Shown: one piece after another, positions 10,901-18,592 of the stretch
Layout: every line of letters starts with the position of its first letter
Numbering within the stretch: the stretch's first letter is position 1
Program-made: the position numbers and the translations under genes
Source: Ancylobacter tetraedralis
GTDB lineage: Bacteria > Pseudomonadota > Alphaproteobacteria > Rhizobiales > Xanthobacteraceae
Reading direction: 5' to 3'
NCBI RefSeq assembly: GCF_014195655.1
Contig: NZ_JACICD010000008.1
Coordinates: forward strand, 62,001-126,000
DNA length: 64,000 nucleotides
The notes under the pieces: model-generated
What the model was told of the DNA's origin: nothing
The model's input: only the letters and a program-made list of their open reading frames with translations
Database searches by the model: none

Positions 10901-11399
10901 CCACCGACCATTGGCCGGTATGGGTGACAGCGATGCCGCCCGCCACCGTGCCGCCGAGGATGGCGGCGAAAGTCGCGGTCTCCACCAGCGCATTGCCGGA
11001 AACGAGTTCATCCTTGGCGAGATGATCGGGCAGGATGCCGTATTTCACCGGCCCGAACAGTGCGCTGAGCGTGCCCATGAAGAACAGGCCGACGAACAGC
11101 ATGGGCAGCGATTGCAGCACGAAGCCGGAACAGGCCAGCAACACGATCCAGATCTCGGCGAATTTCAGCCGCCGGGCGATCAGCGCCTTGTCGTAACGGT
11201 CGGCAAGCTGGCCGCCGAGGCTGGAGAACAGGAAGAAGGGCAGGATGAACACGCCGCCCGCCAGCGTGACCAGCGCGCCGCCATGGGTCTCGCCGAGCCC
11301 GTAGAGGATCAGCAGCGCCATCGCGTTCTTGACGAAATTGTCGTTGAACGCCGAAAAGAACTGGCACCAGAACAGCGGAGCGAAGCGCCGAGCCGACAT
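7986..11399 (-). CDS. aas: Fused lysophospholipid transporter / acyltransferase / acyl-ACP synthetase
   Basis: A 1137-residue three-module protein. Residues about 1-415 form an LplT-like MFS flippase (QFFSAFNDNFVKNAM, SLGGQLADRYDK). Residues about 430-640 form a PlsC-type acyltransferase with the HX4D motif NHVSFLD and FPEGRITVTG. Residues about 650-1125 form an AMP-binding acyl-activating domain with FTSGSEGSPKGVV and GYGVTECAP. In E. coli, LplT and Aas are separate proteins that import lyso-phosphatidylethanolamine and re-acylate it with an ACP-bound fatty acid; here all steps sit on one chain in the inner membrane. I chose ATG (MSARRFAP); a GTG five codons upstream is possible. It forms an operon with the downstream TetR gene. 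Confidence 0.9.
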   Translation of the reverse strand: MSARRFAPLFWCQFFSAFNDNFVKNAMALLILYGLGETHGGALVTLAGGVFILPFFLFSSLGGQLADRYDKALIARRLKFAEIWIVLLACSGFVLQSLPMLFVGLFFMGTLSALFGPVKYGILPDHLAKDELVSGNALVETATFAAILGGTVAGGIAVTHTGQWSVAGFTFVLAVISWLSARAIPHTHEGAPDLTIDRNIWRGTNELIAELRATPNIWKGALIVSWFWLVGAVVLSLLPTLVKENIGGEESVVTLFLVMFTVGVALGSTLAAKASEGRILLALVPLAGVLMSGFAIYFGLYLESATPVAAGIGWRDFLFSVGGFHAAVGLMGMAAAGGAFVVPTFAYIQAEAGEDRRARVIAGNNVLNAAFMVVGAVVVAGLQLAGAGAPTLLFVIGGTSLLVALLVARAFRGHVLRDLIRIVFRVAFRVEVKGAEHLKAAGPGSVIAINHVSFLDAPLIMALLDNDPVFAVDASIAERWWIKPFLKLVRAFPLDPTRPLATRDLIKLVSQGEQLVIFPEGRITVTGSIMKIYDGSALVADRAQAAVVPVRIEGLEQTPFSRLTPDQTRKRLFPKVRVTILPPERIAIDPELFGRKRRRAAGTALYNIMSDLMFETSHTNITVYQAVEEAAVRLGMGRTVVEDPLGTSLTYRKLLMGARILGGKLAALTQPGENVGVLLPNAAGVAVVLMGLSRFGRVPVMLNYTAGAVNLVAACVAAQVKIVVCSRAFVEKAKLESEVAELSKHVRVLMSEDIRAGVTTGDKVKAVLPEWLVAGGAPKLAKPDEPAFILFTSGSEGSPKGVVLSHRNILTNVAQVAARIDFSPADIMFNVLPVFHSFGLTGGLMLPLVSGLKCFLYPSPLHYRIIPELVYATNATAIVGTDTFLMGYARTANPYDFRSLRFVVAGAEPVKTETRRVWMEKFGHRILEGYGVTECAPVLAVNTPMFNRAGTVGRLLPGIEHRLDPVPGIDEGGRLNVKGPNIMLGYLRAEAPGVLEPPENGWYDTGDIVALDEEGFVAIRGRAKRFAKIAGEMISLAAIDAMVAGLRPDAEHVAVTVPDAKRGERILLLTTASDLTRAALQARGRELGVTDLMIPAEILPMDELPLLGSGKVDFTRARVIALEAIAARGPAAAAGGT

Positions 11400-11434
11400 C
11401 AACCGCGTGAACACCGGGCGACCCCCATATTATG

Positions 11435-11475
11435 TTAGTGAACGATCACTTACATAAACACGCGGCACCGGTCAA
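11435..11475 (-). promoter_or_regulatory. TetR-type operator within the promoter of the acyltransferase-tetR operon
   Basis: The inverted repeat TTAGTGA-ACGA-TCACTTA (11435-11452) has 6 of 7 positions symmetric, the usual form of an AcrR/FadR-like TetR operator. On the leftward strand a -35-like TTGACC (complement of 11470-11475) lies 17 bp from TAAGTG (complement of 11447-11452), so a bound repressor would cover the -10 region. The start codon follows at 11399. The remaining bases up to 11620 show nothing further that I can identify. Confidence 0.6.
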
Positions 11476-11620
11476 GCGCCCCGCGCGTGCCCGAAGGTGG
11501 CGAATTCAGGTACCAAGGTGGGAAGGGCGGTAGAGGTCGCCGGAGCGATGGGGGAGACTCACATCGCCGCGAACGGTGTCGGGCGACCGGGCAAGGCCTG
11601 TCACGATAGCGCCGCGCGGC

Positions 11621-12793
11621 TCACGCGAACACGCCGGCCAACGCGGCGAGCAGCAGCACCCCGTCATGGACCGCCAGCTGCAGCCGCGAGGGCACGCCCT
11701 GCTCGTGCAGGCGCAGCGTCGCGGCCAGCGTGGCGAGCGACCAACCGGCGCCGACCGCGAGAAAAGCCGCGCCGATGGCCGCCGCATCCGGCAGCAGGCG
11801 CACGGCCAGCGCCGCACTGAGGCAGACGGCGAGCGCGAGACCGGCGAGCGGCAGGCTGCCGAGGCGGCGGGCCAGCATCCCCCCCGCCAGCGCCGGCGCA
11901 TACATCGCCACCACATGCCAGGCGACCACGCCGGAAATCAGCGGCACGCCGAGCCCGCAGCCGGCCAGCGCCAGTGGCGCCCCGGCCATGGCGGAAGTCA
12001 TCGCCCCCCAGGCCAGCGCGCCAACCAGCACCGGCCCGGCCATGGCGCGCCACGCGAGGGGGCGCGGAAGCTCCGCATGTGCCGCGGCCTGCGCCATCGC
12101 CTCCACCGTCCATTCGGCATGGGAGAGGCGCGCTTCCGGCAGGCTCACCGCGAAGGCGAGCGTGCCCAGCTGGGCCAGCGCGGCGAGAAGGAGCATGCCG
12201 GCAAACGTGTAGGGCACGGCAAGCGCCTCCGCCTCCCCCGCCAGCACGGGACCGACGAGACCGGCGAGTGCCCCGGCGCCGAGCACGCGCGCGACCGCCC
12301 CGGCCCGGCCCTGCGTGCCAGCCCCGAAGGCGGCGGCGTGCCGATAGAACATGCCGAAGCCCTGCGCTGCCCCCAGCCAGCCCGCGCCGAGCACCAGCAG
12401 GGGAAAGGCGGCGATCATCATCGCGTAGGCGGCGATCAGCCCGCCCGCGACGCCGAGACTGGCGCCAAGCGCGAAGCCGGCCCGCCGACCGAACGCATCG
12501 AGCAGGAAGCTCGCCGGCAGACTGGCCACCGCCGCGCCGGCCAGCAGGGCGGCGAGCGGCAGCACGCCGAGTTCGGGGCGCGGCGCCAGCATCGCCCCGG
12601 CCAGCGGCAATACGCCCAGCGTCAGCGCCTGCGCCAGCACGACCAGCGCGAAGCCGGCCGCGAGCCGCCCCTCGCCCACCGGCCGGCGCAGCGCGCGCGG
12701 GGCGTCCTCCGGGCAGGCGCAGCCCAGCCGGCCGAGCCGCGACGCCTCGGTTTCGGCCTCCAGCAGCGCGCGGGGGAAATCGGTCGCGCTCAT
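11621..12793 (-). CDS. ccoA: CcoA-like MFS copper importer for cbb3 oxidase assembly
   Basis: A 390-residue MFS protein with about 12 transmembrane segments, overlapping ccoS by 4 bp (ATGA) at the end of the cbb3 cluster. It carries M265-x3-M269 (MTSAM) and H293-x3-M297 (HVVAM), with exactly 28 residues from the first Met to the His. In Rhodobacter capsulatus CcoA the copper-binding motifs M233-x3-M237 and H261-x3-M265 have the same 28-residue spacing. The N-terminus has a CxC pair (GCACPED, C25 and C27), a possible extra metal site. Family knowledge: CcoA brings copper into the cytoplasm for loading cbb3 oxidase. General MFS annotation is certain; copper import is strongly suggested by motif plus neighbourhood. 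Confidence 0.8.
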   Translation of the reverse strand: MSATDFPRALLEAETEASRLGRLGCACPEDAPRALRRPVGEGRLAAGFALVVLAQALTLGVLPLAGAMLAPRPELGVLPLAALLAGAAVASLPASFLLDAFGRRAGFALGASLGVAGGLIAAYAMMIAAFPLLVLGAGWLGAAQGFGMFYRHAAAFGAGTQGRAGAVARVLGAGALAGLVGPVLAGEAEALAVPYTFAGMLLLAALAQLGTLAFAVSLPEARLSHAEWTVEAMAQAAAHAELPRPLAWRAMAGPVLVGALAWGAMTSAMAGAPLALAGCGLGVPLISGVVAWHVVAMYAPALAGGMLARRLGSLPLAGLALAVCLSAALAVRLLPDAAAIGAAFLAVGAGWSLATLAATLRLHEQGVPSRLQLAVHDGVLLLAALAGVFA

Positions 12794-12963
12794 TTGCGCC
12801 CTGCCGCGCCCGGCGCGTCCACGAGGTCATCGTCGCTGAGCACCCGCACGGCGGCGCCGTCGAGATCGTCATACTGGCCCGAGCGCAGCGACCACATGAA
12901 GGCGGCGAGGCCGACAAGGCCGAGGCTGAGCGCCGCCGGCACGAGATAGAGCAGCACGTTCAT
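12790..12963 (-). CDS. ccoS: cbb3-type cytochrome oxidase assembly protein CcoS (FixS)
   Basis: A 57-residue membrane protein with one N-terminal transmembrane helix (LLYLVPAALSLGLVGLAAFMWSL). The family signature follows: SGQYDDLDGAAVRVLSDDD, equivalent to the usual QFDDLEGPAxRIL motif. CcoS is needed for cofactor (heme b and copper) insertion into CcoN. The ATG overlaps the ccoI stop codon by 4 bp and its own stop overlaps the next ATG by 4 bp, so three genes are translationally coupled. Length is typical for the family (45-70). Confidence 0.92.
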   Translation of the reverse strand: MNVLLYLVPAALSLGLVGLAAFMWSLRSGQYDDLDGAAVRVLSDDDLVDAPGAAGRK

Positions 12964-15224
12964 GACGCCTCCTTCGCTCGGGCGGGCCCGCCGGAGCGGG
13001 CGCGCAGCGCATTGAGCGTGACGATGACCGACGAACCCGACATCGCCACCGCCGCCACCAGCGGCGTGACCTGACCGGCGATGGCCAGCGGCACGGCGAT
13101 GAGATTGTACACAACCGCGATCATCAGGTTCTCACGCATCAGCCGCCGCGCATTCGCCGCGACATCGAGCGCGATGCGCACCGGCGCCAGCCGCTCGCCG
13201 AGAAAGACCGCATCGGCATGGGCGCGGGTGACATCGGCCGCAGTGATGGGCGAGAGCGAGACATGCGCGCTGGCGAGCGAGGGCGCGTCATTGAGCCCGT
13301 CGCCGACCATCAGCACGCGGTGCCCCTGCCCGCTGAGGCTCTCCAGCACGCCGATCTTGTCGGCCGGACGGGCCTGCGCCCACCAGTCCTCGATCTCCAG
13401 CGCGGCCGCCACCGGCGCCACCGCCGCCGCCCGGTCGCCGGAGAGAATGACGATGCGGCGGCCCGCGGCCCGCAGCGCGTCGATCACCGCCCGCGCGTCC
13501 GGCCGCAGCACCTGGCGCAGTTCGATCAGCGCCCGCACCGGCCCATGGCGCACCGCGACCAGCGAGGCCTCCGGGCTGGCGGCGGCAACGAGGTCCTCGC
13601 AACCGCAGAAGGCGGCGCTGCCGAGCCGGGCCACCTCGCCGTCGATCAAGGCCTCCACGCCCGCGCCGGGGGTCTCGCGCGCGCTCGCCACCGGCACCAG
13701 GCCGGGCCGCGCCGCCGCCACCGCCCGCGCCAGCGGATGCGTGCTGGCCAGGGCGAGGCGCGCCGCGATCTCCAGCAGCGCCGCCGGCACCTTCTCGGCA
13801 TTGGCAACGGCGGGTTCCGGCAGGGTCAGCGTGCCGGTCTTGTCGAAGGCGACGGTGTCGACCTCGGCCAGCCGCTCGAACGTGTCGCCGGCATTCAGCA
13901 GGATGCCGTGGCGCATCAGCGTGCCGGCCGCCACCACCTGCACCGCCGGCACGGCGAGCGCCAGCGCGCAGGGGCAGGTGATGATGAGCACCGCCACAGC
14001 GATCAGCACCGCCTGGTGCAGCGACGCCCCGGCAATGAGCCAGCCGGCCAGCGAGAGCAGCGCGGTGAGGTGCACCATGGGCGCGTAGAGCCTCGCCACC
14101 CGGTCGGCGAGGCGGACATAGCGCCCGCGCGCGGTGGAGGCCTTGTCGAGCAGCCGCTCGATCTCGGTGAGGAAGGTGTCCTCGCCCACCGCCGTGGTGC
14201 GCAGGCGCAGCGTGCCGTCATGGACCAGCGCGCCGGCATGCACCGCTTCGCCCGCGATCAGCCGGCGCGGCAGGGTCTCGCCGGTGATCAGGCTCTCGTC
14301 CACCGCCGCCGTGCCGGCCAGCACCAGCCCGTCCACCGGCGCCCGCTCGCCCGCGCGCACCAGCACCTCGTCGCCCGGCACGATGGCCGCGGCGGGAACG
14401 GTGACGAGCGTGCCGTCCGGCTCGACCCGATTGGCGCTCAACGCCTTCAGCGCGGCGAGGTTGCCGGCCTCCGTGCGGGTGCGCCGGCGCATGGCATGGT
14501 CGAGATAGCGGCCGGTGAGCAGGAAGAACAGCAGCATGACCGCCGAATCGAAATAGGCATGCTCGGCATGGTGCAGCGTCTCGTAGAGCGACACGGCGAG
14601 CGCCAGCCCGACGCCCAGCGTGATCGGCACGTCCATGTTGAGCGCGCGCGCCCGCACGGCCCGGTAGGCGCTCTGGAAGAAGGGCTGGCCGGCATAGGCG
14701 GCGGCCGGCAGGGCGATGAGCGCGGATAGCCAGTGGAACAGGTCGCGCGTCTCCGGCGTGATGTCGGACACGTTGCCCGACCACACCGAGACCGACAGCA
14801 GCATGATGTTCATCGCCGCGAAACCCGCCACGGCGAGGCAGCGCAGCAGATGGCGGGCGGTCGCGTTGTCGATCTCCTCCAGCCGGTCGGCCTCGAACGG
14901 ATAGGCACGGTAGCCGATGCGCGCGAGCGCGTTGATGAGTTCGCCCGGCCGTGCCTCGGCGCCCGCCGCCCAGCCGACGGTGAGCCGGTGCGTGGTGTAG
15001 TTCAGCCGCGCCCGCACGATGCCGGGCAGCGCCTCGGACAGATCCTCGATCTCGTCGATGCAGGCGGCGCAGTCGACGCCCTCGACCGCGAAGGCCATCT
15101 CCTTCGCGCCACCGGCATCCTCGCGCAGGAACAGCGAATAATCCTGCGCGCCCTCGCCACCGGCGGCGGAGGCGACCGGCGCGCGCCGCGGCGACGCGGG
15201 GAGGACGAGTACCTCGGCGCCCAT
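12960..15224 (-). CDS. ccoI: Copper-translocating P1B-type ATPase CcoI (FixI)
   Basis: A 754-residue heavy-metal ATPase. The N-terminal metal-binding domain has VDCAACIDEIE (C52, C55), followed by transmembrane helices. The actuator motif TGE is at 314-316, the metal-transport motif CPC at 417-419, the phosphorylation site D461KTGTLT, then STHPLARA and GDGLNDAPSL. CcoI exports cytoplasmic copper for cbb3 oxidase assembly rather than for detoxification. It lies in the leftward run ccoG-H-I-S, 9 bp after ccoH and overlapping ccoS. With a likely copper importer two genes downstream, uptake and delivery sit in one transcription unit. Confidence 0.95.
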   Translation of the reverse strand: MGAEVLVLPASPRRAPVASAAGGEGAQDYSLFLREDAGGAKEMAFAVEGVDCAACIDEIEDLSEALPGIVRARLNYTTHRLTVGWAAGAEARPGELINALARIGYRAYPFEADRLEEIDNATARHLLRCLAVAGFAAMNIMLLSVSVWSGNVSDITPETRDLFHWLSALIALPAAAYAGQPFFQSAYRAVRARALNMDVPITLGVGLALAVSLYETLHHAEHAYFDSAVMLLFFLLTGRYLDHAMRRRTRTEAGNLAALKALSANRVEPDGTLVTVPAAAIVPGDEVLVRAGERAPVDGLVLAGTAAVDESLITGETLPRRLIAGEAVHAGALVHDGTLRLRTTAVGEDTFLTEIERLLDKASTARGRYVRLADRVARLYAPMVHLTALLSLAGWLIAGASLHQAVLIAVAVLIITCPCALALAVPAVQVVAAGTLMRHGILLNAGDTFERLAEVDTVAFDKTGTLTLPEPAVANAEKVPAALLEIAARLALASTHPLARAVAAARPGLVPVASARETPGAGVEALIDGEVARLGSAAFCGCEDLVAAASPEASLVAVRHGPVRALIELRQVLRPDARAVIDALRAAGRRIVILSGDRAAAVAPVAAALEIEDWWAQARPADKIGVLESLSGQGHRVLMVGDGLNDAPSLASAHVSLSPITAADVTRAHADAVFLGERLAPVRIALDVAANARRLMRENLMIAVVYNLIAVPLAIAGQVTPLVAAVAMSGSSVIVTLNALRARSGGPARAKEAS

Positions 15225-15233
15225 GGCCGGCGC

Positions 15234-15752
15234 CTAGCGGACGACGACGCGGTTGGTCGAGCGGAACAGGCGCTCGCCGTCGCGGCTGATCTCAAGCACC
15301 AGTTCCCACTGGCCGGCCACGACCTGATCGGTCGCCCGCCACTGGCCCGCCGCCAGCGAAACGGGATCGAGCGTCACGTCGAAGCGCCGGTCGGTCGGGT
15401 GATGCAGCGCCGCGCTCAGCGTCACGCCGGTCAGCGGGCGCCCGTCGGCATCGCGCGCGGCGATGTCGAGCCGGCCCGGTTCGATATGCGCATCGACCTT
15501 CCAGCGGAGCGAATCCTGCGCCGCCGCCGCCGCGTTCTCCTTCGTGTAGGTGAGGCCGGCCTGATAGGAACTGTCGGTCTCCACCCCGCCAAAGGTCGAC
15601 ATCGCCATGCGGGCCATGAAGAAATTCACGCCGAAGACGACGCCGAAAAAGGCGACGATGTAGAGCAGCACCGCGCGACCGGTCAGCGGGCGGCCGGGAC
15701 GCTCCTTCACGCGCGGGATGGAAAGCGGGGCGGCGGAAAGCGGGGCGGCCAT
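15234..15752 (-). CDS. ccoH: FixH/CcoH family cbb3 assembly protein
   Basis: A 172-residue protein with one N-terminal transmembrane helix (AVLLYIVAFFGVVFGVNFFMARMAMSTFGG) and a periplasmic beta-rich domain. The motif ETDSSYQAGLTYTKE is typical of FixH. CcoH binds CcoN and CcoP and stabilises the oxidase during assembly. It starts 17 bp after ccoG and ends 9 bp before ccoI. The first residues are rich in Ala, Pro and Arg and would face the cytoplasm. Confidence 0.92.
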   Translation of the reverse strand: MAAPLSAAPLSIPRVKERPGRPLTGRAVLLYIVAFFGVVFGVNFFMARMAMSTFGGVETDSSYQAGLTYTKENAAAAAQDSLRWKVDAHIEPGRLDIAARDADGRPLTGVTLSAALHHPTDRRFDVTLDPVSLAAGQWRATDQVVAGQWELVLEISRDGERLFRSTNRVVVR

Positions 15753-15769
15753 GGGGGGTGTCCCTCCGG

Positions 15770-17233
15770 TCAGGGGCCTTTGAAGTGGTCGGGCGCCGCA
15801 CTGGTCTCGCCGCCGGCCACGTCGGTGATGTGGAAGGTCACGGGCAGCGAGGCGCTCGCGGGCAGCTTCGCGTGGGTGGAAACCAGCACGCGCAGCTCAT
15901 AGGTCTGGTCCGGGCCGACCTCGACCACGGGACGGCCGTCCTCCACCGTGCTCACGGCACCCGCCACCTCGACCTGCGCCTCCGGCACGCCCTCGACGGC
16001 GATAGCGAAGCGGCGTGGCAGCGGCTGCTTGTTGACGAGGCGCACAGTATAGGCATTGCGGATCGAGCCGTCCGAGAGCTGGACGAAGAGCGGGTTGCGG
16101 TCATGGATGACGGCGACGCCTTCCGAGCCCCGCGTCGCCAGCGTCGCGACCATGATGCCGCCGATGACGAGGATGAGCGCGACATAGAGCACGGTCCGCG
16201 GGCGGACGAATTTGTGCACCGGCGGCAGGCCCTTGAGGCGGCGATCGATATTCGTCTCGGTGTCGTAGGCGATCAGCCCGGTCGGCCGGCCGACCTTGTT
16301 CATCACGCTGTCACAGGCATCGATGCACAGGCCGCACTGCACGCAGGAGAGCTGGCTGCCGAGACGGATGTCGACCCCGGTCGGGCAGGCCGCCACGCAT
16401 TGGCGGCAATCCACGCAATCGCCGGCCGGCAGCCCCTGGAGCTTGAGCGCCTCGGTCTTCTTCAGCGAGCCGCGCGGCTCGCCGCGATCATAGCGATAGG
16501 TGACGTTGTAGGCGTACTCATCGGTGAGCGCTGCCTGGATGCGCGGCCAGGGGCACATATAGGTGCACACCTGCTCGCGCATGTGGCCGGCGAGTACATA
16601 GGTGGTGAAGGTGAGGATGCCGATCCAGAGATAGGCGACGAGCGGCGCCTGACCCTTGAGCAGATCCATGGCGAGGGTCGGCGCGTCGGCGAAATAGAGC
16701 ACCCAGGCGCCGCCGGTCCACCACGCGATCATCAGCCAGAGCGTGTGCTTGGCGGCGGCCTCGAAAGCGCGTTGCGCCCGGGAGGCGTGCTTCAGCTTCT
16801 CGCGGCGCTCGCGCGGATCGCCCTCGACCATGCGCTCGATGGCCTGGAACAGGTCGGTCCACACCGTCTGCGGGCAGAGATAGCCGCACCACAGCCGCCC
16901 GGCGACCGCGTTCATGAGGAACAGCGTCAGCGCGGCAAGAATGAGCAGACCGGTGAGGTAATAGATCTCCTGCGGCCAGATCTCGATGAAGAAGAAGTAG
17001 AACCGGCCATTGGCGAGATCGACCAGCACCGCTTGCGAGGGCGCGTTCGGGCCCCGGTCCCAGCGCACGAAGGGCAGCAAGTAGTAGATGCCGAGGGTGA
17101 TGACCAGCAGCGTCCATTTGATGCGGCGGAACGTGCCATGCACCGCGATCGGATAGATCTTCCGGCGCGCCTCGTAGAGCGGGCGGTCATCGTCTCCGCC
17201 CGCGGCGGGCTGCACCTTGGTCGCTATGTTCAT
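15770..17233 (-). CDS. ccoG: Polyferredoxin-type cbb3 assembly protein CcoG (FixG)
   Basis: A 487-residue membrane protein with about five transmembrane helices, a cytoplasmic ferredoxin-like part and a C-terminal periplasmic Ig-like FixG domain. Two Fe-S motifs are visible: CVDCRQCVAACPTG and CVQCGLCIDACDSV. WCGYLCPQTVWTDLF and MREQVCTYMCPW hold two more Cys-containing segments in membrane loops. CcoG is a cupric reductase in the Cu(I) delivery chain of cbb3 oxidase. The ATG giving MNIATKVQP was chosen; longer frames upstream run into low-quality, non-conserved sequence. A 288-bp gap separates it from ccoP, so it probably has its own promoter. Confidence 0.95.
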   Translation of the reverse strand: MNIATKVQPAAGGDDDRPLYEARRKIYPIAVHGTFRRIKWTLLVITLGIYYLLPFVRWDRGPNAPSQAVLVDLANGRFYFFFIEIWPQEIYYLTGLLILAALTLFLMNAVAGRLWCGYLCPQTVWTDLFQAIERMVEGDPRERREKLKHASRAQRAFEAAAKHTLWLMIAWWTGGAWVLYFADAPTLAMDLLKGQAPLVAYLWIGILTFTTYVLAGHMREQVCTYMCPWPRIQAALTDEYAYNVTYRYDRGEPRGSLKKTEALKLQGLPAGDCVDCRQCVAACPTGVDIRLGSQLSCVQCGLCIDACDSVMNKVGRPTGLIAYDTETNIDRRLKGLPPVHKFVRPRTVLYVALILVIGGIMVATLATRGSEGVAVIHDRNPLFVQLSDGSIRNAYTVRLVNKQPLPRRFAIAVEGVPEAQVEVAGAVSTVEDGRPVVEVGPDQTYELRVLVSTHAKLPASASLPVTFHITDVAGGETSAAPDHFKGP

Positions 17234-17404
17234 GTCGGTCCCCGTCACCCGGTCCCGGGAGTGCGCTCGTTGTAGAGAATCGAAACTACGGCTTCGATCC
17301 GGGCCTTGCCGGGCGGAAAAATGCTTATGCGGCGGCACGTCGCTGGGACGTGCTGCCGCATTGGACGCGCGACCGCAGGGGCTTCAGCCGCTCCCCGTGT
17401 TCCG

Positions 17405-17515
17405 GCTCCCTCTCCCAGATGAGGAGAGGATTGGGGTGAGGGGCCCCTTGGATCGGCGGTCTCCCCTCACCGACCCGCGTCGCGGGCCACCTCTCCCCGA
17501 TGGGGAGAGGATTTC
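17405..17515. repeat. Palindromic intergenic repeat (CTCTCCCC/GGGGAGAG type) between ccoG and ccoP
   Basis: Two hairpins of the same kind stand back to back. CCTCTCC (17409-17415) pairs with GGAGAGG (17423-17429), and CCTCTCCCC (17490-17498) pairs with GGGGAGAGG (17502-17510). GGGGTGAGG between them can pair with CCCCTCACC. Elements of this type are dispersed in many Rhizobiales genomes between genes. Here it sits just after the ccoP stop codon and may end or stabilise the ccoNOQP transcript. The remaining gap up to ccoG contains TCGAA-N8-TTCGA (about 17279-17296) and no recognisable FNR box. Confidence 0.7.
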
Positions 17516-17521
17516 AGGGAC

Positions 17522-18421
17522 CTACTTCCCCCCGCCCAGCGAGTGGACATAGACGGTCAGCGCCTTGACGGTGCCGGCGTCGAGCCGCCCGGCCCAGGCC
17601 GGCATGATGCCGCCACGGCCATTGGTGATGGTGGCGATCACGCTGGCGCGGTCCGAGCCGTAGAGCCAGATGCCGTCGGTCAGGTTCGGCGCGCCCAGTT
17701 CCTGGTTGCCCTTGGCGTCCGCTCCGTGGCAGGCGGCGCAATTGGCCTCGAACACCTCCTGGCCCTTGGCGAGGTCGGCCTTGGCCTCGGGCGGCGCCGG
17801 CAGGTTGGACAGCGAGCGCACATAGTCGGCCACGGCGACGATGTCGGGCCGCTGCAGAATGCCGTCGCGGCCAAAGGCGAGCATGTCGCCGACATGCGCG
17901 TCGGGATCGGTCGAGCGGATGCCATGCAGGATGGTCTGCTGGATCTGCTCCAGCGAGCCGCCCCACATCCAGTCGTCATCGTTCAGGTTCGGATAGCCCT
18001 TCGATCCGGCGGCACCGGCGCCGTGACAGGGCGCGCAATTGTCGCCGAAGGCGGCCCGGCCCTGCGCCCGGGCGAAGGAGAGCAGTTCGGGCGTGCTCTC
18101 GATCTGTTCGAGCGAGGCGGCCGCCAGCTTGTCGGCGAACACGGCGCGCTGGGCGCGCAGGTCCGCCAGTTGCACCTGCACCGCATCGCGCGATTTCCAG
18201 CCGAGCGCGCCCGCCGTGTATCCGGAGACCAGCGGCCAGGCGGGATAGACGACCCAGTAGATCACCGCCCAGACGATGCAGGCATAGAAGGTCCACAGCC
18301 ACCAGCGCGGCAGCGGATTGTTCAGCTCGCGAATGCCGTCCCACTCGTGGCCGGTCGTCGCGACGCCGGTGACGGCGTCGACCTCGTGCTTGTGCGCATC
18401 GGGCGCGGGAATGTCGGCCAT
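17522..18421 (-). CDS. ccoP: cbb3-type cytochrome c oxidase subunit III (diheme cytochrome c)
   Basis: A 299-residue subunit with one transmembrane helix (about 40-62) and two periplasmic cytochrome c domains. The heme motifs are C129APC132H133 and C228AAC231H232, with likely axial Met residues in later loops (HVGDMLAFG and GGIMPAWAG). The N-terminus KHEVDAVTGVATTGHEWDGIRELNNPLPRWW is the conserved cytoplasmic start of CcoP. It passes electrons from soluble cytochrome c or bc1 to CcoO. Its ATG comes 5 bp after the ccoQ stop. Confidence 0.97.
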   Translation of the reverse strand: MADIPAPDAHKHEVDAVTGVATTGHEWDGIRELNNPLPRWWLWTFYACIVWAVIYWVVYPAWPLVSGYTAGALGWKSRDAVQVQLADLRAQRAVFADKLAAASLEQIESTPELLSFARAQGRAAFGDNCAPCHGAGAAGSKGYPNLNDDDWMWGGSLEQIQQTILHGIRSTDPDAHVGDMLAFGRDGILQRPDIVAVADYVRSLSNLPAPPEAKADLAKGQEVFEANCAACHGADAKGNQELGAPNLTDGIWLYGSDRASVIATITNGRGGIMPAWAGRLDAGTVKALTVYVHSLGGGK

Positions 18422-18426
18422 GATGT

Positions 18427-18582
18427 TCAGTCCTCGCTCAGAGGCATACGGGCGGCATCTTCGAACTGGCGCTTGCGGCTGGGGGACAGCGCATAGATCA
18501 GCACGCAGACGAAGAGCCCGACGAAGTAGATGAGCCCCCAGGTCTGGGCGAACTCGGCGACGGCGCGATAGGTCTCGTTCAT
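18427..18582 (-). CDS. ccoQ: cbb3-type cytochrome oxidase subunit IV (CcoQ)
   Basis: A 51-residue protein: one transmembrane helix (WGLIYFVGLFVCVLIYAL) followed by SPSRKRQFEDAARMPLSED. The FxxAARMPL ending is the usual CcoQ signature. It stabilises the association of CcoP with the CcoNO core. It sits between ccoO and ccoP with gaps of 10 and 5 bp, the standard order, and is shorter than many gene finders' cutoffs. Confidence 0.93.
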   Translation of the reverse strand: MNETYRAVAEFAQTWGLIYFVGLFVCVLIYALSPSRKRQFEDAARMPLSED

Positions 18583-18592
18583 CTCATGTCCC

